Position numbers and translations under genes: made by a program
Shown here: piece after piece, positions 8,188-16,222 of the stretch
Numbering within the stretch: the first letter of the stretch is position 1
How the letters are laid out: each line of letters begins with the position of its first letter
From: Streptomyces sp. NBS 14/10
GTDB taxonomy: Bacteria; Actinomycetota; Actinomycetes; Streptomycetales; Streptomycetaceae
Direction: 5' to 3'
DNA: 64,000 nt
NCBI RefSeq assembly: GCF_002224125.1
Contig: NZ_NCSM01000066.1
Span: 1 to 64,000 of the forward strand
The notes under the pieces: generated by a model
Told to the model about the DNA's origin: nothing
Databases searched by the model: none
The model's input: only the letters and a program-made list of their open reading frames with translations

Positions 8188-10470
8188 TTACGGATAGGCG
8201 ACGAGGTTGGCCACGTTGGTGGCGGAGTTGGACGGGCCGCCGCGGTCGTTGACGACGTGGCGGATGGTGCCGGTGCCGCCCAGCGAGACGGTGACCATGT
8301 CCTTGAAGCGGACGTTGGCGTTGTTCGGCGCCTCGATGGCGTGCTCGGCGGTGACGCCCGGGTTGACGTTGAAGTAGCAGTAGCTGCCGAAGCCGTACAC
8401 CTGGTGGCTGGTGACGGAGTCGGCCACCTTGTAGGCGGCGTAGCCCTGGGTCGAGCCGTTCATCCAGGCGGCCTGGTTGGGCGGGTCGTAGGGCATCTCG
8501 TTCTGGTAGAAGTACGTGCGGCCGCCGTTGCCGTTCCAGATCGTCTGGTGTTTCTGGTAGTGCTCGACGAACAGGCCGTACATGGTCACGTTGTCGCCGT
8601 TCACGACGAGCCCGGTGTCCGCGGTGTTGCTGGTCCAGCCGACGCCGCTGCCGTGGTCGGCGCGCCAGATCCACATGTGGTCCCCGATGACGTTGTCACT
8701 GTTGACCACGAGGCTCGTGGTGGCCTTGCCGACGCCGCTGCCGCCGACGCGGAAGTACACGTCGTGCAGGGAGGTCGGGTTGGCGGCGTGGGAGGCGGAG
8801 GCGCCGGTGGGGCCGACCTCCATCACGGTGCGCGAGTTGGTCGTTCCCGCGTCGAAGAGCAGGCCCGCGATCTTGACTCCGTCGACGTCCGCGACGGTCA
8901 TGGCGGTGATGCCGTTGTCCGGGACGAAGGTGGCGAGGCCGAGCCCCAGGACGACGGTGTCGGCGCGGGTCACCTTCAGCGTCTCGTTGAGGTGGTAGAC
9001 GCCGGGGGTGACCAGCAGGTTCTTCCCCGCGGCCAGGGCCGTGTTGATCTGTGCCGCGGTCGCGCCGGGCTTCACGACGTAGAAGTCGTCCAGCGGGAGG
9101 GAGCTGCCCGGGGCGTTGCCCGCGGCCCAGCTGGTGGCCGTGGAATCGGTCCTCGTGGACGGTACGAACACCTTGTAGGCGCCGGAACCGTCCACGTACA
9201 GGAACGGCTTCTCGCGGGACACCGGGGTCCGGTCCACCGTGGTGTACGGGGGGCTGGGGAAGCTGTTGCCCGGTACGCCCTGGCTGCCGACGAAGACCAT
9301 GTTCCAGTTGGACCCGGTCCAGCTGCCGAGTTGCGCGTTGCGGGTCAGCCACTGCTGCTGGCTGCCGGACCGCACCTGCCCGTCGATCTTGCTGTCGGCC
9401 AGATAGCCGCCGCTGGACCAGCCGCCGTCGTCCAGCGCGAGGTTGCCGCGCAGATGCATCCGCCGGTACGGGGCGGCCTGGGAGACCGCCCATCGGTCCG
9501 TGCCGCCGTTGGGGGTGACCGACAGGTTCTCGGCGCCGCGCCAGAAGTTCTGGGTGGCGTTGCCCTGGAACCAGTCGGCCTCGGCGTGGACCGCGCCGTT
9601 GATGGTCACCGCGTCGGGTGACTGGCCGAGCCCCAGGACCTGGGTGTAGAAACCGACGTTGACGTCGTTGCTGTAGGTGCCCGGCTTGAACATCACCGCG
9701 TAGCGCTGCGAGCCGAACTGGTTGGTCTCCTGCTGCTGGAAGATGGAGTTCAGCCGGCTCTGGATGGTGGCCGACGGCATGGACGGATCGAAGACGACGA
9801 CGTTCGGGCCGAGGTCCACATCGCCGCCGGGCGGGGCGGACACGGGCGCCACCTGGAACCGCTGGGCCGCGGTGCCGTTGCAGGTGTACTGGACCAGTTG
9901 CACGCTGTCCGCGGTCGAGGCGGAGGGGACGTCCAGGCACTTGCCGCTGTGCCGGTTGACGAAGTGGTAGGCGCCACCGCCCTCGTCCACGGCCTGCCAC
10001 TGCTGGTTGTCGCCGCCTCCGTAGGTCCACAGCTGGAGGGGCGCGTTGTCGGCGGTGGACACGTCGGTCACGTCGACGGCCTGGTCGGCGTCGTTACGGT
10101 TGTTGATCCGGACGTAGCCGTCGCTCGTCGCGGTGAAGCTCCACTGCTGGGCGGTGGAGTTGTTGCAGCCGTACTGCTGCACGGCGGTGCCGTTCGCGGT
10201 CGCGGCGGACCGGGCGTCCAGGCATTTGCCACTGCCGCTGTTCACGACGGTGGCCCACTCGGTGGGCAGGGCGGCGGCCGCGGTTGCGTCTGCGGTTGCG
10301 GCTGCGGTTGCGGTTGCGGCTGCCCGGGAAGGGGTGGCGGTCAGCAGCGATGCGGCCGAGAACGCGACCAAGGTGGCCGCCATCGAGGCGCGGGTGGCGC
10401 GGGCATATCTGTGGCGGCGGCGGCTGCGACTGCCGCTGCCCTCTCTGACCTGACGCACGATTCGGAGCAC
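8188..10470 (-). CDS. Secreted ricin-lectin beta-helix protein
   Basis: 760-residue secreted protein. After a twin-Arg-rich signal region (to about residue 55) and an Ala/Thr linker comes a ricin B-type carbohydrate-binding module (about 68-205) with repeated GKCLD and QxW elements (AQQWSF, NQQWQAV). The remainder is a right-handed parallel beta-helix with pectate-lyase-like turns, for example PGTYSNDVNVGFYTQVLGLG and TPGVYHLNETLKVTRADTVVLGLG. Relatives in Streptomyces carry the misleading label adenylyl cyclase; I see no cyclase motif. A glycan-degrading enzyme is most plausible, substrate unknown. GTG 10470 follows AGGAGG. Confidence 0.83.
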   Translation of the reverse strand: MLRIVRQVREGSGSRSRRRHRYARATRASMAATLVAFSAASLLTATPSRAAATATAAATADATAAAALPTEWATVVNSGSGKCLDARSAATANGTAVQQYGCNNSTAQQWSFTATSDGYVRINNRNDADQAVDVTDVSTADNAPLQLWTYGGGDNQQWQAVDEGGGAYHFVNRHSGKCLDVPSASTADSVQLVQYTCNGTAAQRFQVAPVSAPPGGDVDLGPNVVVFDPSMPSATIQSRLNSIFQQQETNQFGSQRYAVMFKPGTYSNDVNVGFYTQVLGLGQSPDAVTINGAVHAEADWFQGNATQNFWRGAENLSVTPNGGTDRWAVSQAAPYRRMHLRGNLALDDGGWSSGGYLADSKIDGQVRSGSQQQWLTRNAQLGSWTGSNWNMVFVGSQGVPGNSFPSPPYTTVDRTPVSREKPFLYVDGSGAYKVFVPSTRTDSTATSWAAGNAPGSSLPLDDFYVVKPGATAAQINTALAAGKNLLVTPGVYHLNETLKVTRADTVVLGLGLATFVPDNGITAMTVADVDGVKIAGLLFDAGTTNSRTVMEVGPTGASASHAANPTSLHDVYFRVGGSGVGKATTSLVVNSDNVIGDHMWIWRADHGSGVGWTSNTADTGLVVNGDNVTMYGLFVEHYQKHQTIWNGNGGRTYFYQNEMPYDPPNQAAWMNGSTQGYAAYKVADSVTSHQVYGFGSYCYFNVNPGVTAEHAIEAPNNANVRFKDMVTVSLGGTGTIRHVVNDRGGPSNSATNVANLVAYP

Positions 10471-10524
10471 AGGTCCTCCTGTCGCCGTGGGGGGCAGTCG
10501 GCGGATGGCCGGCGGCGATGGGTG

Positions 10525-10553
10525 AACCTAAAGGTCTGAACCAAAGACGTCAA
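10525..10553 (-). promoter_or_regulatory. Sigma70-type promoter of beta-helix/ThuA genes
   Basis: On the minus strand TTGACG (10553-10548) and TAGGTT (10530-10525) are separated by exactly 17 bp, about 55 bp upstream of the GTG start. The 10471-10710 gap otherwise shows only AT-richer sequence on this side and no gene. Confidence 0.55.
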
Positions 10554-10710
10554 GAGGTGAAGCAAGCAAAGGGTTTCCCCCGAGGATCACCCCAAAAGAC
10601 TTGAACGCGCGGCGGGATCCCGATGTATCGGTGGGGAACGTCGCACCGGCCGGAGTCGCGGCAACTCGCCCGCCAGCGCTGTCGGCCCGCACGGGTAGGG
10701 TCTCGGGTTC

Positions 10711-11757
10711 ATGACGGACACGTACTCGCCCATTCCCGAACTGAATCTACTCGCGGAGTTCCAAGGCAGCGTCGACGACTTGTACGCCGCCGGGTTCTCG
10801 CTGGACACCACATTCGGATGCGACAACACATTCCTGAAAAACCCGGAGCTCGAAGACCGCTTGATCCTCTTCGCCGAGGCCAACGCCAGCGGTTCGCTGT
10901 ACGCGCTGTGGCGCATCGATGACCGGACCGATCTGGCCACCCTCCCCGTCGCCATACTCGGCGACGAAGGCGGAATCCACCTCGTCGCCCGCAACGTACG
11001 GGAATTCCTTCAATTCCTCGCATCCCTTGAAGAGGAGCCATGCTGCGACTGGGGCGAGAGTCTCGGCTTCCGCGACTGTGAGCCGACTCCCTGCCGGGAC
11101 GAGTACCTCGCCTGGCTGGACCGGCACTTCGGTCTGGCGCCGCTGGACGACGCGTACGACAGCGTCGAAGCGGCCCTCGCCGAGTTGGGCAAGGCGTTCA
11201 CGACCTGGATATATCCGCTGATCCCGGAGGCCGTGTACTCACCGTGCCATGAGCTGAATCTCCTGCGGGAGTTCGAAGAGGAGCTCGGCAAGGACTGCGC
11301 GGCCGGTTTCGGGCTGGTGGTGGACTACGGGGAGTACGGGCACGGCGAAGCCCCGGAGAATCCGGAACTCGCGGATGCCTTGGCCCCCTTCGCGCTGGCG
11401 AACAGCGACGACGCGCTGTACGTCCTGTGGCGCGTCGATGACCGGGCCGACCTGGCCACCCTCCCCGTCGCGATGCTCTCCGACGAAGATGACGTCCAGC
11501 TCATCGCCCGTGATATGCGGGAATTCCTTCGCTTCCTCGGATCGCTTGACGGGGAGCCGTGGAACGACGGTGGCCGTATCGCCTTCCGCGACGGAGACGG
11601 CGAGGCGGGCCCGGGCCGCGAGGAATACCTCGGCTGGCTGGACCGGCACTTCGGGCTGGCCCCGGTGGACGATCCGGGCGCCATCGTCGAAGCGGCCCGG
11701 ACCGAGTTGGGAGAACGGTTCGCTACCTGGCTCGCTCCGCGAATCGGCCGCGCCTAA
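10711..11757 (+). CDS. Duplicated-domain hypothetical protein (SUKH-like?)
   Basis: 348-residue acidic cytoplasmic protein made of two copies of one domain (about 1-170 and 178-346). The copies share ELNLLxEF, LYALWRIDDRTDLATLPVAI versus LYVLWRVDDRADLATLPVAM, REFLQFLASL versus REFLRFLGSL, and LDRHFGLAP. The pattern (ALWR..D..LPVv.LGDEGG..vvA.....FL..L) resembles uncharacterised actinobacterial SMI1/SUKH-like proteins, but I do not recognise a precise family. No signal peptide or membrane segment. The next gene, a glycosyltransferase, is 37 nt downstream and may be co-transcribed. Function unknown. Confidence 0.8.
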   Translation: MTDTYSPIPELNLLAEFQGSVDDLYAAGFSLDTTFGCDNTFLKNPELEDRLILFAEANASGSLYALWRIDDRTDLATLPVAILGDEGGIHLVARNVREFLQFLASLEEEPCCDWGESLGFRDCEPTPCRDEYLAWLDRHFGLAPLDDAYDSVEAALAELGKAFTTWIYPLIPEAVYSPCHELNLLREFEEELGKDCAAGFGLVVDYGEYGHGEAPENPELADALAPFALANSDDALYVLWRVDDRADLATLPVAMLSDEDDVQLIARDMREFLRFLGSLDGEPWNDGGRIAFRDGDGEAGPGREEYLGWLDRHFGLAPVDDPGAIVEAARTELGERFATWLAPRIGRA

Positions 11758-11794
11758 CCTGGGCGTTTCACGTGGCCAGCCTTGAGGAGTTGCA

Positions 11795-12577
11795 GTGAGC
11801 CGCCGTCTCGTTTCCCTCGTCACTCCTGTACACGGACCCGCCGTGTCCCTTTTGCCGGAAGCCTACGCATCGCTCGCTCAGCAAGAGCTTCCCGAGGGCT
11901 GGGATTGGCAGTGGTTGGTGCAAGAAGACGGCGAGGGCGTCAACGCCGCCGCGCACCTCCCTGGCGACGACCCCCGAATATCCATCGACTTTTCGCGTCG
12001 CGGTGGCCCTCAGGTCGCACGGACGATGGCGTTCGCCCGCAGTTGCGCCTCCGGGGAAAGCGAGTTCATCAAGGTTCTGGACGCGGATGACCGCCTGACG
12101 CCGGGCGCCCTCGCCCGGGATATCGACGTCCTGACCCGTTATCCCGAGGTGGGGTGGACCACGTCGCGGGCGCTGGACCTCCTCCCGGACGGGTCGACCG
12201 TAGGTTTCGAGGGAGACCCGGAAAAGGGTGTGCTCCCGGCGGGAAGTGTGTGGCAGTACTGGCAGCTCAACAAGCGGGCCCAGGTCCACCCCGCAACGCT
12301 CTGCGCCCGCCGCGATCTGATGCTGGTCCTCGGTGGGTGGATGGCGCTGCCGGCGTCAGGCGACACCGGCCTGCTCCTCGGGCTCGACGCCTTGGCCGAC
12401 GGGTGGTTCCACGACGAGGTGGGCCTTCTCTACCGCAAGCACGCCGATCAGATCACCCAGCATCCGTTCCACTCCCAAGGCCCGGAGTGGGAGGCCCGTA
12501 TGCGCATCATCGAAGAACACACCCGCGCGCTGCGGAGCGTGATCACGAGTCGAGATGGCTCATGTCACCGAGGCTGA
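11795..12577 (+). CDS. Family 2 glycosyltransferase
   Basis: 260-residue GT-A fold glycosyltransferase. It opens with the nucleotide-sugar-binding strand RRLVSLVTPVHG, continues with WQWLVQEDGEG, and has the metal-binding acidic motif in FIKVLDADDRLTPGAL (about 90-105). The acceptor domain contains GGWMALPASGDTGLLLGLDALADG. There are no membrane helices, so it acts in the cytoplasm; donor and acceptor are unknown. GTG 11795 has GAGGAG 6-7 nt upstream. The 3' end overlaps the convergent phosphatase gene by 35 nt. Confidence 0.87.
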   Translation: MSRRLVSLVTPVHGPAVSLLPEAYASLAQQELPEGWDWQWLVQEDGEGVNAAAHLPGDDPRISIDFSRRGGPQVARTMAFARSCASGESEFIKVLDADDRLTPGALARDIDVLTRYPEVGWTTSRALDLLPDGSTVGFEGDPEKGVLPAGSVWQYWQLNKRAQVHPATLCARRDLMLVLGGWMALPASGDTGLLLGLDALADGWFHDEVGLLYRKHADQITQHPFHSQGPEWEARMRIIEEHTRALRSVITSRDGSCHRG

Positions 12578-13172
12578 CGACCTGACGATTGTGGAAGAAG
12601 TCGTCTTCGCGCAGCACGGTGATACTGCCGGAGGGCGCCCGGAAGCTGACCGAGCCCAGCGACTCGAACGGCATCCTGATCCAGGCGGCCACGACAAACG
12701 TCAGCGCGAAACCATGCGTCACGATGATCTGGTGCTCACACGGGCGCCGCAGGACCTCGTCCATGGCCGCGTACACGCGCCGCGCGCACTCACCTCTGGT
12801 CTCGGCACCCCGCACGCCCTCGTGGTGTCCCATCCGGTCCCCGGCGGCAGGCGGGGGGACGAACCGCCTGTCCAGCCACTCCTGCGGTCTTCCCTCCGCC
12901 TCCCCGTAGGACTTCTCCCGCAGTCCGCGGTCCAGGACCGGTTTCGCGCCGAACAGTTCGGCCACCTCGTCGGCCGTCTGCCGAGCACGCTGTAGATCCG
13001 AGGAGATCAGCTCCACCTCCGCGCCATCGGGGATCACGGCCCGCAGCGCCCGGGCGATACGGGCCGCCGCGCTCCTGCCGGCAGATGTGAGATGCGAGTC
13101 GTGCCACCCGCCCACCACCCCCTCGACGTGGTGCGTCGCCTCCGGATGTGCGACGACGTAAATGCTGCGCAT
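12543..13172 (-). CDS. Histidine phosphatase family protein
   Basis: 209-residue phosphoglycerate-mutase-like phosphatase. The fold is recognisable from LTSAGRSAAARIARALR, the core ELISSDLQRARQTADEVAE, the acid motif LREKSYGEAEGR, and the second histidine in IIVTHGFALTF. The nucleophile motif is unusual: AHPEATHH (about 8-15) replaces RHG, so the histidine is kept while the phosphate-binding arginine is missing. Activity may be altered or shifted to another arginine. It overlaps the convergent glycosyltransferase gene. Substrate unknown. Confidence 0.85.
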   Translation of the reverse strand: MRSIYVVAHPEATHHVEGVVGGWHDSHLTSAGRSAAARIARALRAVIPDGAEVELISSDLQRARQTADEVAELFGAKPVLDRGLREKSYGEAEGRPQEWLDRRFVPPPAAGDRMGHHEGVRGAETRGECARRVYAAMDEVLRRPCEHQIIVTHGFALTFVVAAWIRMPFESLGSVSFRAPSGSITVLREDDFFHNRQVVSLGDMSHLDS

Positions 13173-13210
13173 CAGCCGTGTGCCTCCCCTGTGGCTCTAC
13201 AACCGTGGTT

Positions 13211-14458
13211 CTACGACGCGGCGGAGTCTCCGCCCACGTAATGAAAGCCGGGCCGAGGATGCATCAGGAAGTCGTGGTGCGAGATGTTCCACGCGTACGC
13301 ACCCGCCAGCGCGAACACCACCCGGTCCCCGACCCGTAGCTCCCCGGCCCGCGCCCGCCGCGCCAGCAGGTCCTTCGGTGTGCACAGCTGGCCGACCAGG
13401 GTCACCGGCTCGTCCCGTACGCCGGGGCGTGGCCACGGGCGGGTCCAGGTGTCGGCGGGGAGCACGGCGAAGGGGTGGTCGTGGCCTTTGGCGGCGGGGG
13501 TGCGCATGTGGTGGGTGCCGCCGCGCAGGACGGCGAAGGGTTCGCCGCCGCTGTGCTTGAGGTCGAGGACTTCGGTGACGTACCAGCCGCAGTAGACGGT
13601 CAGCGCCCGGCCCGGCTCGATCCGCAGGGTGAGTTCCGGGTTCCGCTCGGCGATTTCGGCCAGGCCCCTGCCGTACGCGGCCCAGTCGAAGCGGCGGTCG
13701 GGGCGGGCGTAGTCGACGCTCATGCCACCGCCCACGTTCACCTCGGTGAGCCGCAGGCCGTGGCGGGCGGAGAGGTCGCGCGTCCAGTCGGTGATTCGGG
13801 TGGCGACGGCGAGGAGGGCGGGGGCGTCGAGGCCGCTGGCGAGGTGGGCGTGGATACCGCGCAGGCGGAGGGGGCCGCCCGGCGTCAGCAGGGGGAGACA
13901 GCGCTCCGCGATGTGGTCGGGGTCGAGGCCGAAGGGGCTGGGGCGGCCGCCCATGGCGAGGGCGGCGGCGCCCAGGGCGTCGTCGGCGACGGGGAGGTTG
14001 ACGCGGCAGAGGATGTCGACCGTGCGGCCCTCCTCGTGGGCGAGGGCCGCCAGTTGGCGCAGCTCGTGCTCGCTCTCGACGTGGAAGCGCTCCACGCCCA
14101 GCTTCAGCGCCCGGCGCAGCTCGGCCTCGGTCTTGCCCGGTCCGCCGAAGGCCAGCGGATGGGCGGGGACGGCCTGGCGGACGTGGGCCGACTCGCCGCC
14201 GGAGGACACCTCGTAGCCGGTGACGTGGGGGGCGAGGGCGCGCAGGATCTCGGGGGCCGGGTTGGCCTTCGCCGCGTAGTACAGCTCGACGGCGGGCGGG
14301 AGCGCGGCCTGTACGGCCTGGGCGTGTTCGGCGAGGGCGGTGAGGTCGTAGACGTACGCGGGGAGGTCGTCGCCGGTCAGGGTGTCGGCGAGGGCGGCCA
14401 CGGAGCCGGTGAGGGGCGTGGTGGTGTTGCTGGTGTTGCTGGTGTCGATGGTGGTCAT
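13211..14458 (-). CDS. PLP-dependent decarboxylase (siderophore)
   Basis: 415-residue fold-type III (alanine-racemase-like) decarboxylase of the DAP/ornithine decarboxylase family. The PLP lysine is in ELYYAAKANPAPEIL (about 55-68); the phosphate-binding glycines are in EVNVGGGMSVDY; the C-terminal beta domain has CTPKDLLARRAR and GDRVVFALAGAYAWNISHHDF. In the family it removes the alpha-carboxylate of an amino acid or of an acylated amino acid. As last gene of the siderophore operon it probably makes a diamine or decarboxylates a citrate-linked amino acid, as SbnH does in staphyloferrin B. ATGA overlap with the upstream synthetase. Confidence 0.88.
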   Translation of the reverse strand: MTTIDTSNTSNTTTPLTGSVAALADTLTGDDLPAYVYDLTALAEHAQAVQAALPPAVELYYAAKANPAPEILRALAPHVTGYEVSSGGESAHVRQAVPAHPLAFGGPGKTEAELRRALKLGVERFHVESEHELRQLAALAHEEGRTVDILCRVNLPVADDALGAAALAMGGRPSPFGLDPDHIAERCLPLLTPGGPLRLRGIHAHLASGLDAPALLAVATRITDWTRDLSARHGLRLTEVNVGGGMSVDYARPDRRFDWAAYGRGLAEIAERNPELTLRIEPGRALTVYCGWYVTEVLDLKHSGGEPFAVLRGGTHHMRTPAAKGHDHPFAVLPADTWTRPWPRPGVRDEPVTLVGQLCTPKDLLARRARAGELRVGDRVVFALAGAYAWNISHHDFLMHPRPGFHYVGGDSAAS

Positions 14459-16179
14459 TGGACGCTCCCGGGGGCTACGACGCAGGCCGCCTCGGACAGC
14501 AGGTCGGAGGCGAGCGGGCTGGCGATGCGGACATAACCCGCGTGGCGGTCGGCCTTACGGGCCCAGCGGGTGAGGAGGTTGGCCTTGGCCGGCAGCGGGA
14601 CACCCGCGGTCAGGGCGCGGAGGGCGGGCGGGTCGTCGTGTGCCGCGCCGCGCTCGTCCAGGACCCGGCGGACCGCCGACCACAGCTCGGGCTCCAGGTG
14701 CGGGTGGCGGTCGGCGAGGGCCGCCAGCATTTCGGCGAGGTGGTTGACCAGCAGGCAGTACACGACGCGGTCCCAGCCGCGCTCGCGGTCGTACGTCATG
14801 GGGCCGGCCAGGGCGGGCGGCAGCGCGGCGAGGGCCGCCGCGTGGTGTTCCGGCAGCAGCTTAATGCCTTCGAGGTCGCGGAAGAGGACCTGGCGCGGCA
14901 GACCGGAGGGGTCGACGCCGACGACGACGTTCTGGAGGTGGGGTTCGAGGACGACGCCGTGGTCGAAGTAGGCGGCCAGGACGGGCGGTACGAGCAGCGC
15001 CAGATACGCCTCCCACCAGGCGAGCGCGTGTCCGGGCCCGGTGTCGCCGAGGAGCTGGGCGACCCGCGCCCCGCCGGGGGCGGGGTACTCGTCGGCGACG
15101 GCCGCCGCGAGCAGCCCGGTGAGCCCGGGGCGCAGCCGGGCGGCGAGCCCTTCGCGCACGATCACCCCGAAGCCCTCGATCAACTCCAGCTCGCCGCCCA
15201 GGTCCAGCGTCCGGTACGCGGGCTCGCGCAGCAGCGCGGCGCCCGGGAAGCGGGCGGCCAGGTCGGCTGCGACCGGCTCCAGCAGCCGGGTCAGGGCGAC
15301 CGCCCCGGACAGCTCGTACTCGGCGTTCTTGCGCAGGCAGTTGGTGATCCGGACGTTCAGGCTGAACTTCAGGAAGTCCCGTCCGTCGTAGAGCGTGCGG
15401 ACGGACGCGGTGGGCGCGAAGTCCGGCCCGCCGGGGCCGAGATCCAGGACATCGCCGCGGACGACCGCCGCCCGCAGCGCGGGGTGGTCGCGCAGCATGG
15501 CGTACTGCCAGGGGTGCACGGGCAGCAGGCGGTAGCCGTCGGGCGCGGGGCGCTGCCGGTCGAGGGGTGCGAGGGCCGCGGTGGACACTGCCTCCTCGCG
15601 TACGTGTTCTCGGCGTACGGCGAGGTGGTGGAGGGGAAAGCGGGCGCCGGTCTCGGGGGCGAAGCGGGCCCAGGAGTCGGCGCTGCCGGAGCGGGCCTTG
15701 GGGGTGGGGTGGAAGCGGTGGCCGAACAGCAGCGACTGTTCGGAGGCGAGGTAGGTGAGGTGCGGGTCGCCGTCGGTGTGGCGGTGCGGGGCCGCGCCCG
15801 TACGCTCCCGGCTCCCCAGGGCCACCGTGACGCCCGCGTGGCTGGAGGCCACCTGCTCCAGGAACTCGTCGTTGCGCACCCCGGTGCGCAGCCGCAGCTC
15901 CCGGTGGATGTACTCGGCGAGCGTACGCCAGGACACCTCGGCCCACGCTCCGTCCCGCTCCTCGGTGACCGGGCCGGTGAACCGGTGTGCGCCGATGAGG
16001 GAGGTGCGGCGCAGCGCGACGCGCAGCAGCACACCGCAGCGGGGCAGCCGCAGCCGTAGGTGGCCGTCGGCGACGACGGTCTGGTGTTCCGGTCCGGACA
16101 CTTCGCGGAGCAGGCAGTTGAGGAGGGTGTGGGCGACGACGTGATCGGCACGGGCATCTGTGCGGATGGATGTGGTCAT
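14455..16179 (-). CDS. IucA/IucC siderophore synthetase 1
   Basis: 574-residue NRPS-independent siderophore synthetase. Family marks are RLLPVHPWQYAML (about 213-225), KFSLNVRITNCLRKNAEYELSG (about 264-285), and the catalytic HGVVLEPHLQNVVVGVD (about 395-411), followed by a FhuF-like C-terminus. These enzymes adenylate a carboxylate, usually citrate or a succinyl group, and join it to an amine or hydroxyl. ATG 16179 (MTTSIRTDA) is preceded by CTGGAG at good spacing, better than the upstream in-frame codons. It overlaps the decarboxylase gene by 4 nt and lies 43 nt after the second synthetase. Confidence 0.92.
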   Translation of the reverse strand: MTTSIRTDARADHVVAHTLLNCLLREVSGPEHQTVVADGHLRLRLPRCGVLLRVALRRTSLIGAHRFTGPVTEERDGAWAEVSWRTLAEYIHRELRLRTGVRNDEFLEQVASSHAGVTVALGSRERTGAAPHRHTDGDPHLTYLASEQSLLFGHRFHPTPKARSGSADSWARFAPETGARFPLHHLAVRREHVREEAVSTAALAPLDRQRPAPDGYRLLPVHPWQYAMLRDHPALRAAVVRGDVLDLGPGGPDFAPTASVRTLYDGRDFLKFSLNVRITNCLRKNAEYELSGAVALTRLLEPVAADLAARFPGAALLREPAYRTLDLGGELELIEGFGVIVREGLAARLRPGLTGLLAAAVADEYPAPGGARVAQLLGDTGPGHALAWWEAYLALLVPPVLAAYFDHGVVLEPHLQNVVVGVDPSGLPRQVLFRDLEGIKLLPEHHAAALAALPPALAGPMTYDRERGWDRVVYCLLVNHLAEMLAALADRHPHLEPELWSAVRRVLDERGAAHDDPPALRALTAGVPLPAKANLLTRWARKADRHAGYVRIASPLASDLLSEAACVVAPGSVQ

Positions 16180-16222
16180 GAGGCGACTCCAGCGGGGGTG
16201 GAGGTGGAGGAGGGCGCGGCGC

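Noticed and set aside
7045..9621. Open plus-strand frame of 858 residues
   Set aside because: Gly/Val/Arg-rich antisense shadow of the ThuA and beta-helix genes.
8188..10470. Adenylyl cyclase function of the beta-helix protein
   Set aside because: This label circulates for relatives, but the sequence shows a ricin lectin module and beta-helix turns and no cyclase motif.
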